Below, piece by piece: positions 33,904 to 44,000 of a stretch of 64,000 nt of DNA; position 1 is the first letter of the stretch, and each line of letters begins with the position of its first letter. Under the pieces are notes generated by a model. The model did not search any database. It saw nothing but the letters and a program-made list of their open reading frames with translations, and was not told the origin of the DNA. The translations under genes were made by a program, and so were the position numbers. Source of the DNA: CAYWNA01 sp964459305 (GTDB lineage: Bacteria; Planctomycetota; Planctomycetia; Pirellulales; Pirellulaceae); contig CAYWNA010000014.1 in the NCBI GenBank assembly GCA_964459305.1, positions 33,288 to 97,287 on the forward strand, given 5' to 3'.

Positions 33904-34815
33904 ATGCCTGAGTCCTCGAAGACCGAAAAACACACGGGATTTGCTCTCGTAGCGAAACGCCTTGCTGGTTGGACAAGTAATCTGCTGGTCACCGCAATCG
34001 TGATCGTCGCTGCTTTGACGTTCGGACGGCAACTTTCTGACTGGTGGGGCACCAATGCGGACGACGCCCACAAGAATCCGCTGTTGTCAAATGGGCATGT
34101 CGAAAGCCCGCAACTCGGCAACGATCAGGCTACCCATCTCGTGGATTTCGGCGATCTTCGAATTGCCTTGGGCCGAAAATCGCTGACCGGTGACAAAGAG
34201 CACGTTTTCGCCACGCTGCGGCAGGAGTGCCGAGCTGCCATCGGGCAAGGATCCTTGTCAACACGGCAGCCGGGCCCCATGGAGACAAAAATGCTGCAGC
34301 ACGCCGCAGAGTTGAAACCGGTGGAACAGGAATCGGGCAAATGGAGCATGTATCAGCTCGACGGCCCGATCCCCATGGTCGTTGTCGTTCAAGATAGGTC
34401 ACAGCGAGTTGCCGAGACGGGGCAGCGCGTGGTATCCTGGGGGCTGGCTTTCCCGATCGAATTGGAGGGAAAACTGTGGACTCTCTTCACGTGTGTCCCG
34501 GCGGATGGTTCGTCGGCGTTAGCCTCTGATTTGCCGGAGGTACCCAGTCCTCCCGGAGGGCGATGCGTGATGTCTCTGCGTACCGAAGACGGAGGGGCAC
34601 TTGTTTGTTATGCTGGTGAGGGAGTTTCGCGGGGCTGGACCCGTTTTTTTGGGGAGTGGTTTGAGCGGCAGCAGTGGTCGACGTCGGAAGGTTGGCAAAC
34701 AGCTGGCGGCATGTGGCACCGCCGGTTCCATCACGAGGGCAAGAACACGACCGTTCAAATCGCCGTCGAGGACCGCGGCCATTTGAGCGCCATGATGACG
34801 ATTACACCACAGTAG
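33904..34815 (+). CDS. Membrane-anchored protein of unknown function in the Tad locus
   Basis: Protein of 303 residues from ATG 33904 (MPESSKTEKHTGFALVAKRL). The frame is open further upstream but crosses the palindromic repeat, so the later start is preferred. One membrane helix lies at about 27-44 (NLLVTAIVIVAALTFG), and the remainder is probably extracytoplasmic. No domain is recognised. Position between the TadE-like gene and cpaB suggests a pilus-assembly accessory role. Confidence 0.65.
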   Translation: MPESSKTEKHTGFALVAKRLAGWTSNLLVTAIVIVAALTFGRQLSDWWGTNADDAHKNPLLSNGHVESPQLGNDQATHLVDFGDLRIALGRKSLTGDKEHVFATLRQECRAAIGQGSLSTRQPGPMETKMLQHAAELKPVEQESGKWSMYQLDGPIPMVVVVQDRSQRVAETGQRVVSWGLAFPIELEGKLWTLFTCVPADGSSALASDLPEVPSPPGGRCVMSLRTEDGGALVCYAGEGVSRGWTRFFGEWFERQQWSTSEGWQTAGGMWHRRFHHEGKNTTVQIAVEDRGHLSAMMTITPQ

Positions 34816-34862
34816 CAGGGTCAATTGCAGTCGGAAACAGTCGTACCTGGAGAGGTTGCCGT

Positions 34863-35597
34863 ATGAAGGGAATGCAGGGACTAATCGTCGCGGGCCTCTT
34901 CGGCATCGTCGGTGTCGCCTTCAATTGGATCTACTTGGAGGGCAAGACACGAGGCATTGCCAGCATTTCGTTCATCGGAGTCAAGCCCGATACTACCATC
35001 AAACCTGGCCAAGTGATCAAGGAAGAGCATCTGGAAGCGGTGAGCATACCCGAAAGACACGGGGGGAACCTCAAGGAATACGTCTACCTGTACAAGGACC
35101 GTGGTACGGTCGTTGGGATCACGGCGACACGGCTTTACCGGGGCGGCGACCTGCTGTACCGGGAGCACTACCGGACACCGCCCCCTGAATTGACGCTGGG
35201 CGCAGACGAGAAGTTGATTTGGATCCCGGTCAACAGCAACAGCTTTGTTCCCGAATTGGTTGACCCCGGCGACGAGATCCAGTTTATCGTTCCTGTGTAT
35301 GAAAGCCAATCGGCCCCCGCGGCTAGCGAGGAAGGCCTGGAAACGGTGGAAGCCATGCGCCCAGTACTCACGGAGACGATCGGTGACTTCCGTGTGGGAT
35401 CGCTGGGAAGCCGCCTCGCAAGCCGCGACGTGGCGGCCGGCAACCGCATCCGGTCGTCGCAGGAGCGGTTGGTCGGAATCGTCATCGATACGACCAAAGA
35501 ACAGGAGATGACCAACGCGAGTAGGCTTCAGGCAAGAGTTCTAACAGGCGATTATCAGAACATCGGCGTCGCGTTGGTCAAGAAAGCCCGGCGCTAA
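34863..35597 (+). CDS. cpaB: Flp pilus assembly protein CpaB/RcpC-like (SAF domain)
   Basis: Protein of 244 residues from ATG 34863, with GGAGAGG upstream. One N-terminal helix (MQGLIVAGLFGIVGVAFNW) is followed by a SAF-like beta-clip segment typical of CpaB (PDTTIKPGQVIKEEHLEAV, later GDLLYREHY) and a periplasmic domain with VDPGDEIQFIVPV. CpaB helps assemble the outer-membrane pore of Tad systems. The secretin gene itself (CpaC/RcpA) is not seen nearby. Confidence 0.78.
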   Translation: MKGMQGLIVAGLFGIVGVAFNWIYLEGKTRGIASISFIGVKPDTTIKPGQVIKEEHLEAVSIPERHGGNLKEYVYLYKDRGTVVGITATRLYRGGDLLYREHYRTPPPELTLGADEKLIWIPVNSNSFVPELVDPGDEIQFIVPVYESQSAPAASEEGLETVEAMRPVLTETIGDFRVGSLGSRLASRDVAAGNRIRSSQERLVGIVIDTTKEQEMTNASRLQARVLTGDYQNIGVALVKKARR

Positions 35598-35650
35598 GCC
35601 GAATACGTAGGCAAGTCAACGACTGTCTCACATATGATCACGGTCCATCC

Positions 35651-37573
35651 ATGAAGATTTGGTTCAACAAAGTCAGCGAGAGTCGCCGCTCGGTGGTGGA
35701 AGTGGATGGGGACGAAGTCAACATCGGACGCGATCCCACCAACGACGTGATCCTGAAGAGCCCGTTGGTTTCTCGCCGCCACGCCATATTGCGCCGCAGC
35801 AATGGGGAATTGTCCCTGGAGAATGTTGGAGTCAACAGCTGCTTGGTTGGCGAGACGGAAGTGCTGGGCGGCGACCGCGTCACGTTCGCTCCTAACGTCA
35901 AGGTTCGCATCTGGCCGTACACGCTCAGCTTCCAGACGGAAACGACAACCGGTATCAGCCGTAGCGAGTTGGAAGCCCATTTGCGGTCGATCGTGGCCGA
36001 CTTGGAACTGCGGATCCACAAGACGTTATTGGAACGGCTCGACCTGTACGACATGGAGGAGACCGGCGGGGGCGATACGGAAACGATTCTGTTGCTGGAA
36101 AACAACATCGAGGATGTCTGCCGCGAACTCGATGTCTTCGACCTTCAGAACGAGGCCGTGGTCGAGGAAATCACGGCGCTCAGCTTTTGCGACCATCTGA
36201 TCAACCAACTGATCATGGAGACCGGCGACGACCAGGTATTTGACCTGGCCGTGCTGACATCCAACGAGTTCGACGTACCCGCCACACTCGTTCCGGAACG
36301 AGAAACGGAGTTACACGGTTTGCTCCAGTTTGCCCGCGAGAAACTGGAGCTCGAAAGCCTTCCCGACGTATCGATGAAGATTCACCGCGTCGAAGAGAAG
36401 TTTCCCGATGTGTTTCAACATTTGCGTCCGCACCTGCACCACGAGCTGCGCAAGTACATTGTCTTGCGCATGCTCAAGAAGGACCTGAAGGACATCGCCT
36501 TCGGCTTCGGACCACTCCAGGATCTGTTGCGTGCGCCGACCATCACCGAAATCATGGTCGTCCGTAGCGACCAGATATATGTCGAACGGGATGGCGTGAT
36601 CGAAAAGTCCGGTCGCCGGTTCATTTCCGAGAAGGTGACCGAGTCGATCATCGAACGAATCGTTGCCCAGGTCGGTCGGCGCATTGACAAAAGTCAGCCG
36701 CTTGTCGATGCGCGTCTTCCGGACGGTTCACGTGTAAACGCGATCATTCCGCCGCTGGCGGTCTTCGGTCCGTGTTTGACCGTGCGGAAATTTCCCATCC
36801 AGCGTCTCAGGATGGACGATTTGATTGAATCGGGTACGATCTCGAAAGCGGCCGCGACGTTTCTGCGTGCGTGCGTGATCGATCACCGCAGTGTTCTCAT
36901 CAGCGGCGGTACGGGATCCGGAAAAACGACGATGCTGAACGTCGTCAGCAGTTTTATCCCCTTCAAGGAACGCGTCGTTACGATCGAGGACACTTGCGAA
37001 TTGCGTTTGCACCAAGAACACGTGGCGGCATTGGAAAGCAAGCCGGCGAACGTGGAAGGTACCGGGGCCTACACGATCCGCGATTTGGTCGCCAACGCGC
37101 TGCGAATGCGACCTGACCGAGTTATTGTGGGCGAATGCCGTAGCGGCGAAGCGTTAGATATGATCCAGGCCATGAACACGGGCCATGCCGGATCGATGAC
37201 AACGGTCCATGCCAACAGCGCCGAGGAAGTCGTCGAACGTTTGGAATTGCTGATGCTGATGGGGGCCGAATTGCCGATCTCTTCGATCCACCGGCAGATG
37301 GCCTCGGCCATCGACATCATCGTGCATCTGGATCGCCAGTCCGACGGTCGCCGGGTGGTCAGTCAGGTCTCGGAGGTTACCGGAGTGCATCCGGAAACGA
37401 CCGACGTGCTGGTTATGGACATCTTCAATCGCCGCAACGAACGGAGCCTCGAACCAACCGGCCGTATGCCCTCGTTCATCGCTGCCTTGGTCGAGAAGCA
37501 GTTACTGGATCTGGATTTTCTTTATGGCAGGTGGGATACGGACAACGAGCATGCAGCACCCAGCGACGAGTGA
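35651..37573 (+). CDS. tadA: FHA-domain TadA/CpaF secretion ATPase
   Basis: Pilus assembly ATPase of 640 residues. The N-terminal FHA domain (about 5-95) has the phosphothreonine-binding motifs VNIGRDPTNDV and PLVSRRHAI. A helical linker (about 100-220) leads to the CpaF region. The ATPase has Walker A GGTGSGKTT (about 418-426), the Asp box TIEDTCELRL and the RVIVGECRSGEALDM Walker B/His-box region near 489. FHA domains bind phosphothreonine, so Ser/Thr kinases may control the motor; this is inference. A related FHA-TadA arrangement occurs in other planctomycetes as far as I recall. The gene ends ahead of a small palindromic repeat and tadB. Confidence 0.88.
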   Translation: MKIWFNKVSESRRSVVEVDGDEVNIGRDPTNDVILKSPLVSRRHAILRRSNGELSLENVGVNSCLVGETEVLGGDRVTFAPNVKVRIWPYTLSFQTETTTGISRSELEAHLRSIVADLELRIHKTLLERLDLYDMEETGGGDTETILLLENNIEDVCRELDVFDLQNEAVVEEITALSFCDHLINQLIMETGDDQVFDLAVLTSNEFDVPATLVPERETELHGLLQFAREKLELESLPDVSMKIHRVEEKFPDVFQHLRPHLHHELRKYIVLRMLKKDLKDIAFGFGPLQDLLRAPTITEIMVVRSDQIYVERDGVIEKSGRRFISEKVTESIIERIVAQVGRRIDKSQPLVDARLPDGSRVNAIIPPLAVFGPCLTVRKFPIQRLRMDDLIESGTISKAAATFLRACVIDHRSVLISGGTGSGKTTMLNVVSSFIPFKERVVTIEDTCELRLHQEHVAALESKPANVEGTGAYTIRDLVANALRMRPDRVIVGECRSGEALDMIQAMNTGHAGSMTTVHANSAEEVVERLELLMLMGAELPISSIHRQMASAIDIIVHLDRQSDGRRVVSQVSEVTGVHPETTDVLVMDIFNRRNERSLEPTGRMPSFIAALVEKQLLDLDFLYGRWDTDNEHAAPSDE

Positions 37574-37600
37574 CCGGCGTTAGACGCTGTTTGAAGAAGT

Positions 37601-37654
37601 GTAGCTGCGATCGCCAGAATGCGGAAATCTCCGCGTTCTGGCGAATGCAGCTAC
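37601..37654 (+). repeat. Palindromic repeat, family A variant
   Basis: Two arms begin GTAGCTGCGATCGCCAGAAT and end TTCTGGCGAATGCAGCTAC, with a six-base AAATCT loop centre. The stem has three mismatches. It lies in the 112-base gap between tadA and tadB. It shares the CGCCAGA core and the GTAGC ends with family A. Confidence 0.7.
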
Positions 37655-37685
37655 GGCCAACTGTTAGTTCTAGAACCGAGCTAGT

Positions 37686-38531
37686 ATGGACGGGATGTTT
37701 TTGATCTGTAACCTGGTGATGGGACTCTGCGTGGCAGGCATCGCATACTGCGCCGGCGATGGTTACAGTCGCTTCGTGGGCTTTGTCGAGCGGGATCTTT
37801 CTGAACGATTGCGCAGCCTGCGCGCTCCGACGAAGTACCTGCGCCGGTGGATCAACGTCTGGCTGGTCATTGTTGCCGCCGTGTTCTTTTTGCTGTGGCT
37901 GGGTTCCGGCGCTTTCGTATTGGGGCTGTGCATTGCGTCGTTTCTGTCAGCGGGCCCATGGTATTTGGTGCGGCGAATGGCGCAGCACCGACGCCAAAGG
38001 ATCGAGGATCAACTCGCGGATGCCATGGTGATGTTTTCCAGCGCCATTCGGGCCGGACTTTCGATTCCGCAGTCGCTGGAAATCCTGGCCACCGAATGTC
38101 CGGTGCCGATCAAACACGAATTCGCACGGCTCATCGGCGAATACAAAATGGGCAAGCCCCTGGAGCGGACGCTGGAGGAAGGCAAAGAACGATTGAAAAG
38201 CGATAACTTCGTTCTGTTCGCTGCCGCTTTGCTTGCCAGCCGTGAAAGCGGTGGACGGCTGAATGATACGGTCGAGCGCATCTCCAAGTCGATATTGGAG
38301 ATCCAGCGGCTGGAACGAAAGATCATGTCCGAGACCGCCCAGGCGCGCAAGTCGGCTGTCTACATGGCCGTCGCACCCGCACTGATCTTGCTGGTTTATT
38401 TCTTCATTGACCCGGTGAACACGCAATTGCTGTTTACCACGCTGCCCGGACAGGTCATGCTGTCCATTGCCGTCGTCCTGAACATCGCGGCCTTTGTTTG
38501 GGCCGGAAAAATCCTCGATGCAGACATCTGA
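37686..38531 (+). CDS. tadB: Tad inner-membrane platform protein TadB
   Basis: Protein of 281 residues of the type II secretion F (GspF) domain family. It has N-terminal hydrophobic segments (about 3-22 and 53-90) and the T2SF core (DQLADAMVMFSSAIRAGLSIPQSL). Two C-terminal helices (SAVYMAVAPALILLVYFFI and VMLSIAVVLNIAAFVW) complete it. It works with TadA and TadC to polymerise Flp pilins at the inner membrane. An alternative start is ATG 37695. Confidence 0.85.
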   Translation: MDGMFLICNLVMGLCVAGIAYCAGDGYSRFVGFVERDLSERLRSLRAPTKYLRRWINVWLVIVAAVFFLLWLGSGAFVLGLCIASFLSAGPWYLVRRMAQHRRQRIEDQLADAMVMFSSAIRAGLSIPQSLEILATECPVPIKHEFARLIGEYKMGKPLERTLEEGKERLKSDNFVLFAAALLASRESGGRLNDTVERISKSILEIQRLERKIMSETAQARKSAVYMAVAPALILLVYFFIDPVNTQLLFTTLPGQVMLSIAVVLNIAAFVWAGKILDADI

Positions 38532-38543
38532 TCGCCTGTAACC

Positions 38544-39470
38544 ATGATCCTATTCGCATTCATCGACGCCTTCGGACTCCTCGGCTGCGTGGCGGTTGGC
38601 GGCACGTGTGCCGTTTTGGTTTGGTGGGTGCTGCAGGCGTTGGCCACCGACGACCTGGCGCAGGAGGACGAATGGCGCTACGACGTCAGCCGCATCAACG
38701 GGTTACGGCGAATCGACGTGTTGTTTCGTCTGCTGCAACCGGTGATCCAGCTATTTGCCAAGCTGAACCGCGCGGCATTCGAAGACAGTCTGCCTGAAAT
38801 CGACCGCGAAATTCAGGCGGCGGGCCTTTCCCGTTTCTGGTTGCCGGAGGAATACTTGGCCCGAGCACAGTTGATCGGTTTGCTGCTGCTGCCGGCTTAC
38901 CTGATCCTGTGCATCACATATATGGGACCGCCTGGCACGGTCACGGCCTTCATGGTGTCCGGACTGACGGTCTGGCTGCTGCGCCGAAGACTGAGCCGCA
39001 TGGCGGGCGACCGCTTGGTATCGATCAAGAGACGGATGCCTTTTCTGCTTGACTTACTCACCCTACTCATGGAGGCGGGGGCGAGTTTCCAGCAGTCATT
39101 AAAGCAGGGGGTAAAGGAATTTGAAGGCCATGATGTTGCCGTCGAATTCGGTCGGGTGTTGGCTGATATGAACATGGGCAAGGCGCGAACCGAGGCATTC
39201 GACAGCATGCGAAAACGGCTGAACGACGAAGAAATCAACAGCATTATTGGCTCCATCATTCAGAGCGAGCAATTGGGAACGCCGCTGTCCGACATCTTTC
39301 GGACCCAGGCCGACGTCCTGCGGTTGAAACGCAGCCAGCGAGCGGAGACGATTGCGGGCGAAGCGGGGGTGAAGATGCTGTTGCCCGGCGTGCTGATAAT
39401 GGCCGCCACGGTACTGATCATCTTGGGACCGTTTATGTTAAACTACTGGTATTTGGGATTGGGATTCTAA
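38544..39470 (+). CDS. tadC: Tad inner-membrane platform protein TadC
   Basis: Protein of 308 residues, GspF-family, 12 bases behind tadB. The T2SF core shows as RMPFLLDLLTLLMEAGASFQ followed by SLKQGVKEF and later LNDEEINSIIGSIIQSEQLGT. Helices lie near residues 3-30, 113-150 and 285-305. It is the last recognisable gene of the Tad locus; no secretin, TadZ or TadD gene follows. Confidence 0.87.
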   Translation: MILFAFIDAFGLLGCVAVGGTCAVLVWWVLQALATDDLAQEDEWRYDVSRINGLRRIDVLFRLLQPVIQLFAKLNRAAFEDSLPEIDREIQAAGLSRFWLPEEYLARAQLIGLLLLPAYLILCITYMGPPGTVTAFMVSGLTVWLLRRRLSRMAGDRLVSIKRRMPFLLDLLTLLMEAGASFQQSLKQGVKEFEGHDVAVEFGRVLADMNMGKARTEAFDSMRKRLNDEEINSIIGSIIQSEQLGTPLSDIFRTQADVLRLKRSQRAETIAGEAGVKMLLPGVLIMAATVLIILGPFMLNYWYLGLGF

Positions 39471-39507
39471 TTGGACTGCGCATTTTGGGATGAAACCCCG
39501 TGTGCTA

Positions 39508-39573
39508 GTAACCCGAAGCGTAAGCGAGGAGATGTGTCGTATAGCGCATTCCCTCGCTCACGCTTCGGGTTAC
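39508..39573. repeat. Palindromic repeat family B, copy 2
   Basis: Arms 39508-39529 (GTAACCCGAAGCGTAAGCGA...) and 39552-39573 (...CGCTTCGGGTTAC) pair with one mismatch (TAAG against CTCA). It stands between tadC and the zinc-ribbon gene and could also act as a transcription end point. Confidence 0.8.
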
Positions 39574-39678
39574 AGAGAGATGCCGAATTAGCGCTGTCCA
39601 GTTGAGCCTTGTTTGCGCGGCGGTACGGCCTGCATTCGCGATGCGGGCGATTCCGTCGAAACTTGCGGAACGACTGCG

Positions 39679-41006
39679 ATGTCTGCTGTATCCGTGACAT
39701 GTCCGAACTGTGCGAAGGAGCTAAAGGCCCCGAATTACTTGGCGGGAAAGAAGGTCGTCTGTCCACGGTGCAGCGACAGTTTCCGCGTTTCTTCACTGCC
39801 GGACAGCGACGACGAAGCACCGCCATCGGTTGAGCCCGATGGGATCGCGCAAGGCGAAGCCGACTCTACGGGCTCTGACGAAGCGGGCCCTTCCGAACCG
39901 GCTGCCCCACCCGTCCAGTGTGCGCCCGGTCAAGCTCCCCCCGTCCCGCCTGCTCCGGTTCAGGTTGCGCCCGACAAGGCTTGGTCGATCGAGGACACGC
40001 CCCCACAGGGCATTCCCATACAAACTGCGCCGGCCCAAGTGACGCCAGTCCAAACTGCGCCAGCCCAAGTGACGCCAGTCCAAACTGCGCCAGTCCAAAC
40101 TGCGCCAGTCCAAACTGCGCCAGTCCANNNNNNNNNNNNNNNNNNNNNNNNNNNNNNNNNNNNNNNNNNNNNNNNNNNNNNNNNNNNNNNNNNNNNNNNN
40201 NNNNNNNNNNNNNNNNNNNNNNNNNNNCGCCAGTCCAAACTGCGCCAGTCCAAACTGCGCCAGTCCAAACTGCGCCAGTCCAGACTGCGCCAGCCCAAGT
40301 GACGCCGGTCCAGGTGGCGTCTGTGCCGGGTGTACCGGACCTGGATGCGCCGGCTGTGGTCACACCCGTCCAAGTCACGCCGGTCAGCGTCCCACCGCTC
40401 CCGGACGTGCCGGGCTCACTGCCACCCGCGAGTGTACCGCGGATACCCACGTCGCCGCCGCGTCGTGCGAAACGCGTGGGGAAGGCGGCCAAGTTCATCG
40501 GGAGCGAGGTGACCGAGACACGGGTCCAGCTAGGTGCCGATGGACAGTTGCCGAACTTGGTTTTGCGGGACGAGAAGAAGAAGGAGGTGGAAGATTCGCC
40601 TGCTCAATCGTCGAACCCATTGTTGCTGATTGGTGTGTTGTGCTTCAGCGTCACAATCTCGGTCATCATGTTGTTCGTGAATACCGAGAACAAACATGTC
40701 GAAGGCAAATCCAAAGAGCAAGCCAGGGCGCAGATTCAGGAGAGTTATACAGGCAAACCGCCAGAGGATCATACAGGCCCGCCACCAACCATCAAACCAT
40801 ATCAACGGAAGTTGCGAGAGGCCCTTCAGGTCCACAACCTGGGCGACTACACCATGGAACGAGGACGGTACCGGGAGGTGTTGGACATGCTACACAACGA
40901 GTCCAACCAGGATGCTGCCGGCCTGACCGGCTTTCGTGAGGCCAAAAAGCCACCCAACGACAGACACCTCAAGGGACTTATCTCGACGTTGCTTAGCGAG
41001 GACTGA
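39679..41006 (+). CDS. Zinc-ribbon protein with proline-rich repeat and membrane helix (split by assembly gap)
   Basis: The start at ATG 39679 (MSAVSVTCPNCAKELKAP) gives an MJ0042-type zinc ribbon with CPNC and CPRC. An acidic, Pro-rich region made of QTAPV and QVTPV pentapeptides follows. The 100-N gap at 40128-40227 falls inside these repeats, and the frame after the gap differs from the frame before it. The true repeat number is therefore unknown, and the coordinates span one gene read through an unresolved repeat. After the gap come more pentapeptides, a basic segment, one membrane helix (NPLLLIGVLCFSVTISVIML) and a 75-residue tail. It is 19 bases upstream of the kinase gene and may be its partner. 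Confidence 0.75.
40021..40310 (+). repeat. 15-base minisatellite (QTAPV-coding) around an assembly gap
   Basis: Tandem copies of a 15-base unit, CAGTCCAAACTGCGC, alternate with a variant containing CAAGTGACGC. The array continues on both sides of the gap 40128-40227, so the assembler most likely failed to resolve the copy number. Confidence 0.85.
40128..40227. other. Assembly gap of 100 N
   Basis: Exactly 100 N, a common placeholder for a gap of unknown length, placed within the minisatellite. Confidence 0.98.
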
Positions 41007-41025
41007 ATTGTCGGAACCGAATACG

Positions 41026-44000
41026 ATGCAGGAGCACCCTCGATACTCGCTCGCCGGAACGATTGCCAAGGGTGACTTTGCCACAGTCTACCGCGGTCGT
41101 GATGGCGAGTTAAATCGCGAGGTCGCCATCAAGCAAATCCATGCGCAGTACCTGGACGATCCACAACAGCTCGAACGTTACTGGCAAGAAGCCCAGCTGA
41201 TCGCCAACCTGGAACATCCTCGCATCATGACGATTTATGATATCGTTCGCGAGCGTGGATGGTTGGTCCTGGAACTGATGCTGGGCAGCATTCCCCAACA
41301 GTTGCGCGGGAATCCCATCGATCTGAAAGACCTGCGACTGGTGCTGATCGCGATCGCCAAAGCCCTTCGGTTCCTGGAGCAGAATGGCATTGTGCATGGC
41401 GACGTGAAGCCAAGCAACATGCTGCTCGATAAGAACCGCCAACCCAAACTCGGCGACTTTGGCATTGCTCGCCGCCTATCGGGCGACGAGGGCAGTGTCG
41501 TCAAAGGCACCACGAAATACATGGCGCCCGAGGTCGTCTCGGACCAGTTTGGCGATGTCGGCCCGCACAGCGATCTGTATTCGTTGGGCTTCTCCGCATT
41601 TGAATTGATGTGCGGCCAGAACTTCGATACGTTGTTCCCCGGGTTGAGCATGTTCGGCCGCGATCAACAGATTGCATGGATGATGTGGCACTCGGCCCCA
41701 GACCGCCGTCTGCCTCCCATCGGTCGTGTCCTGGAAGGCGTACCGCTGGATGTGGCGAACGTCATTCAGAAGTTGTGCGAGAAGGACCCAGCCCAGCGCT
41801 ATCGCAGCGCTCAGGAAGTACTCGACGACCTGCAGGAGGAAGGCCCAAGCGAACAGAGACAGAGCGTCGACAAGTTGATCGAGGAGCAAATCGAATCCGA
41901 GGCAAAGGAAAAGGAAGCCCGGCGCAAGCGATACCTCATGATAGCAGCACTCGCGCTCAGCATGTTCTTGAGCGTCGGCATGCTCTTTATCCCATCGGGA
42001 GAAACGGAGCCTCAAGACCGCGAGGTTGCGGCAGTCGAGCCCGACAGCGGAATTCTCGTCCATGTCGATCATGAGACCCACCGCCTGGCCGTACAACCCC
42101 AAAACGGAACGGTCGATGATGTCACATTCAACCCAGACACCGACATGGTGCTTCTGAACGGCCAGGAAGGGCGTTTCGACCAGTTGCAGAAGGGAGACCG
42201 CCTGGAGATCGAGCGTCTGCTGGGAGAAGATGGGGCCACCAAGAGGCTGATAAGAGTCACTCGTGCGACGGCTACCGACACATCGGGAGTTGTTGTGTCA
42301 GCAGATGCCTCAGCGAAAGTAATCACCATTTCGCCGGGCGGATCTTCTGGGGGCGAATTGCGAGTTTTCGTGCCCTCCAACGTACAGATTGCGCTTGCTC
42401 TTTCGCACAACGGACAAGCAATCGATCAAGAATCGATTTCGATCGCCGATCTCACTTCCGGCGACCAGATCGACGTCCAGCACGGTCCGGGTACGGACGA
42501 CCGCATCGCCAGATCCGTTCGTGTTCGCCGAGAGCTCGAAAGGAAGATGGGATCCGTCGAGACCATCAGCGCGCCCTCCAAAATGACAGTGCAATCCGGC
42601 CAGCCGCCGGTCTCCATGACGTTGGACGTCGCGACGAATTGCGCCGTCACGCTCAACGGCGATGGGGCCGACAAAGACGGCCGAAAATACAATTTGAACG
42701 ACCTCGAAAAAGGCGACCAAGTCACCATCCTGCACCACCGGAAAGCGGTTCGCGTTGATGCGCACCGACAGGGCGCCTTGACCGGTACCATTGAGAACAT
42801 CGATTACAATGCCCGACAGGTTTTCGTCAAACAGGATGGCCGAGTGGCGGTTCCGGTCCCGGTGCCCACGGATTGCGAAATTACGCTTCAAACCAACGGC
42901 GAGGCGATCGACTTCCTGTCTTTGCGCCCCGGCGATACGGCGAGAATCGCGCAAGACCGAAGCGACGGAACGGCCGAGAGTATCCAAATCGTCTTCCAGC
43001 CGGATCGGCGAACATGGGCGATCGTGATAGCCCATCAGAAGTACGACGATGATCGGCTGCCCCCACTGAAAACGACGGGCGACGACGCCGAGATGATTCG
43101 CCAGGCACTCGTCAATTGTCATCGCGTGCCCGACAGCCAACTGCTGTTCTTGCTCGACGCATCGCGCCGTACGTTGGAGCAGGAGGTTCCGCGGTTTTTC
43201 CACAAGGTTCCTGATGGAGGTCAGCTTGTCGTCTACTTTACCGGCTATGCATACGGCAGCAGCGACGGAGCCGTCTATCTTGCCCCGGACGAATTCGACG
43301 TGAGTCGTCAGAAGGAAACGGGCCTGGAATTGAGTTGGCTGCTTGCGAAACTCGACGACAATGCTGCCGATGAGAAGATATTGCTTTTCGATGCGTACCG
43401 CGATACGAATGGATTGGTCGCGGCTCAGCTTGTCGAGTCGCACAGAGCTACCAACGGCACGGTGGCACGCTCGGCTCATGTCATCGCCGGCGGCAGCCGA
43501 GGCCAGCAGAATCTGACGGTCAGCGACGGCACTCATGGCCTGTTCGCATTCTGTGCGGCCGAGGCATTCAACGGCAAGGCCGATGACAACAGAGACTATC
43601 AACTAACGGTGCATGAGTTGTTTCGGTATATGAAAACGCAAATGATGCGTCTCAGTTCGGCCCCCGGCCAGACGCAGACGCTCGGACTTTTCGAACCGGG
43701 AGCGCCCTCGCGGCTCTCGCCAGAGGCAAAGGTTGCGTTGCGAAAGTTACTGGCGCTACTGCGGAACGGTAGACGCGATGACGAGTTCACGTTGGCCTAT
43801 CAGGAAGCCCTTGCGCTCGCGCCGCGGCAACCTGACGCGCGCCTGATCGACGCGATGGCTTTGCTGAAGGGAAAGAAACTCTTGAAGCTGGCCCGGCAGA
43901 GGTTTGATGAGGTAATCGTGGATCATCCTAACTCCGTTGTTGCCAACCACGCTTTGGCATGGCAGTGTTTTCGCGGCAAGCGGTACCCGCAGGGTATCGA

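Noticed and set aside
40021..40310. CRISPR-like array
   Set aside because: The units are 15 bases, contiguous without spacers, and stay in frame as QTAPV codons; this is a coding minisatellite.
42310..43602. Minus-strand open frame of 430 residues
   Set aside because: It is antisense to the kinase/pseudo-caspase gene; no domain or ribosome binding site supports it.
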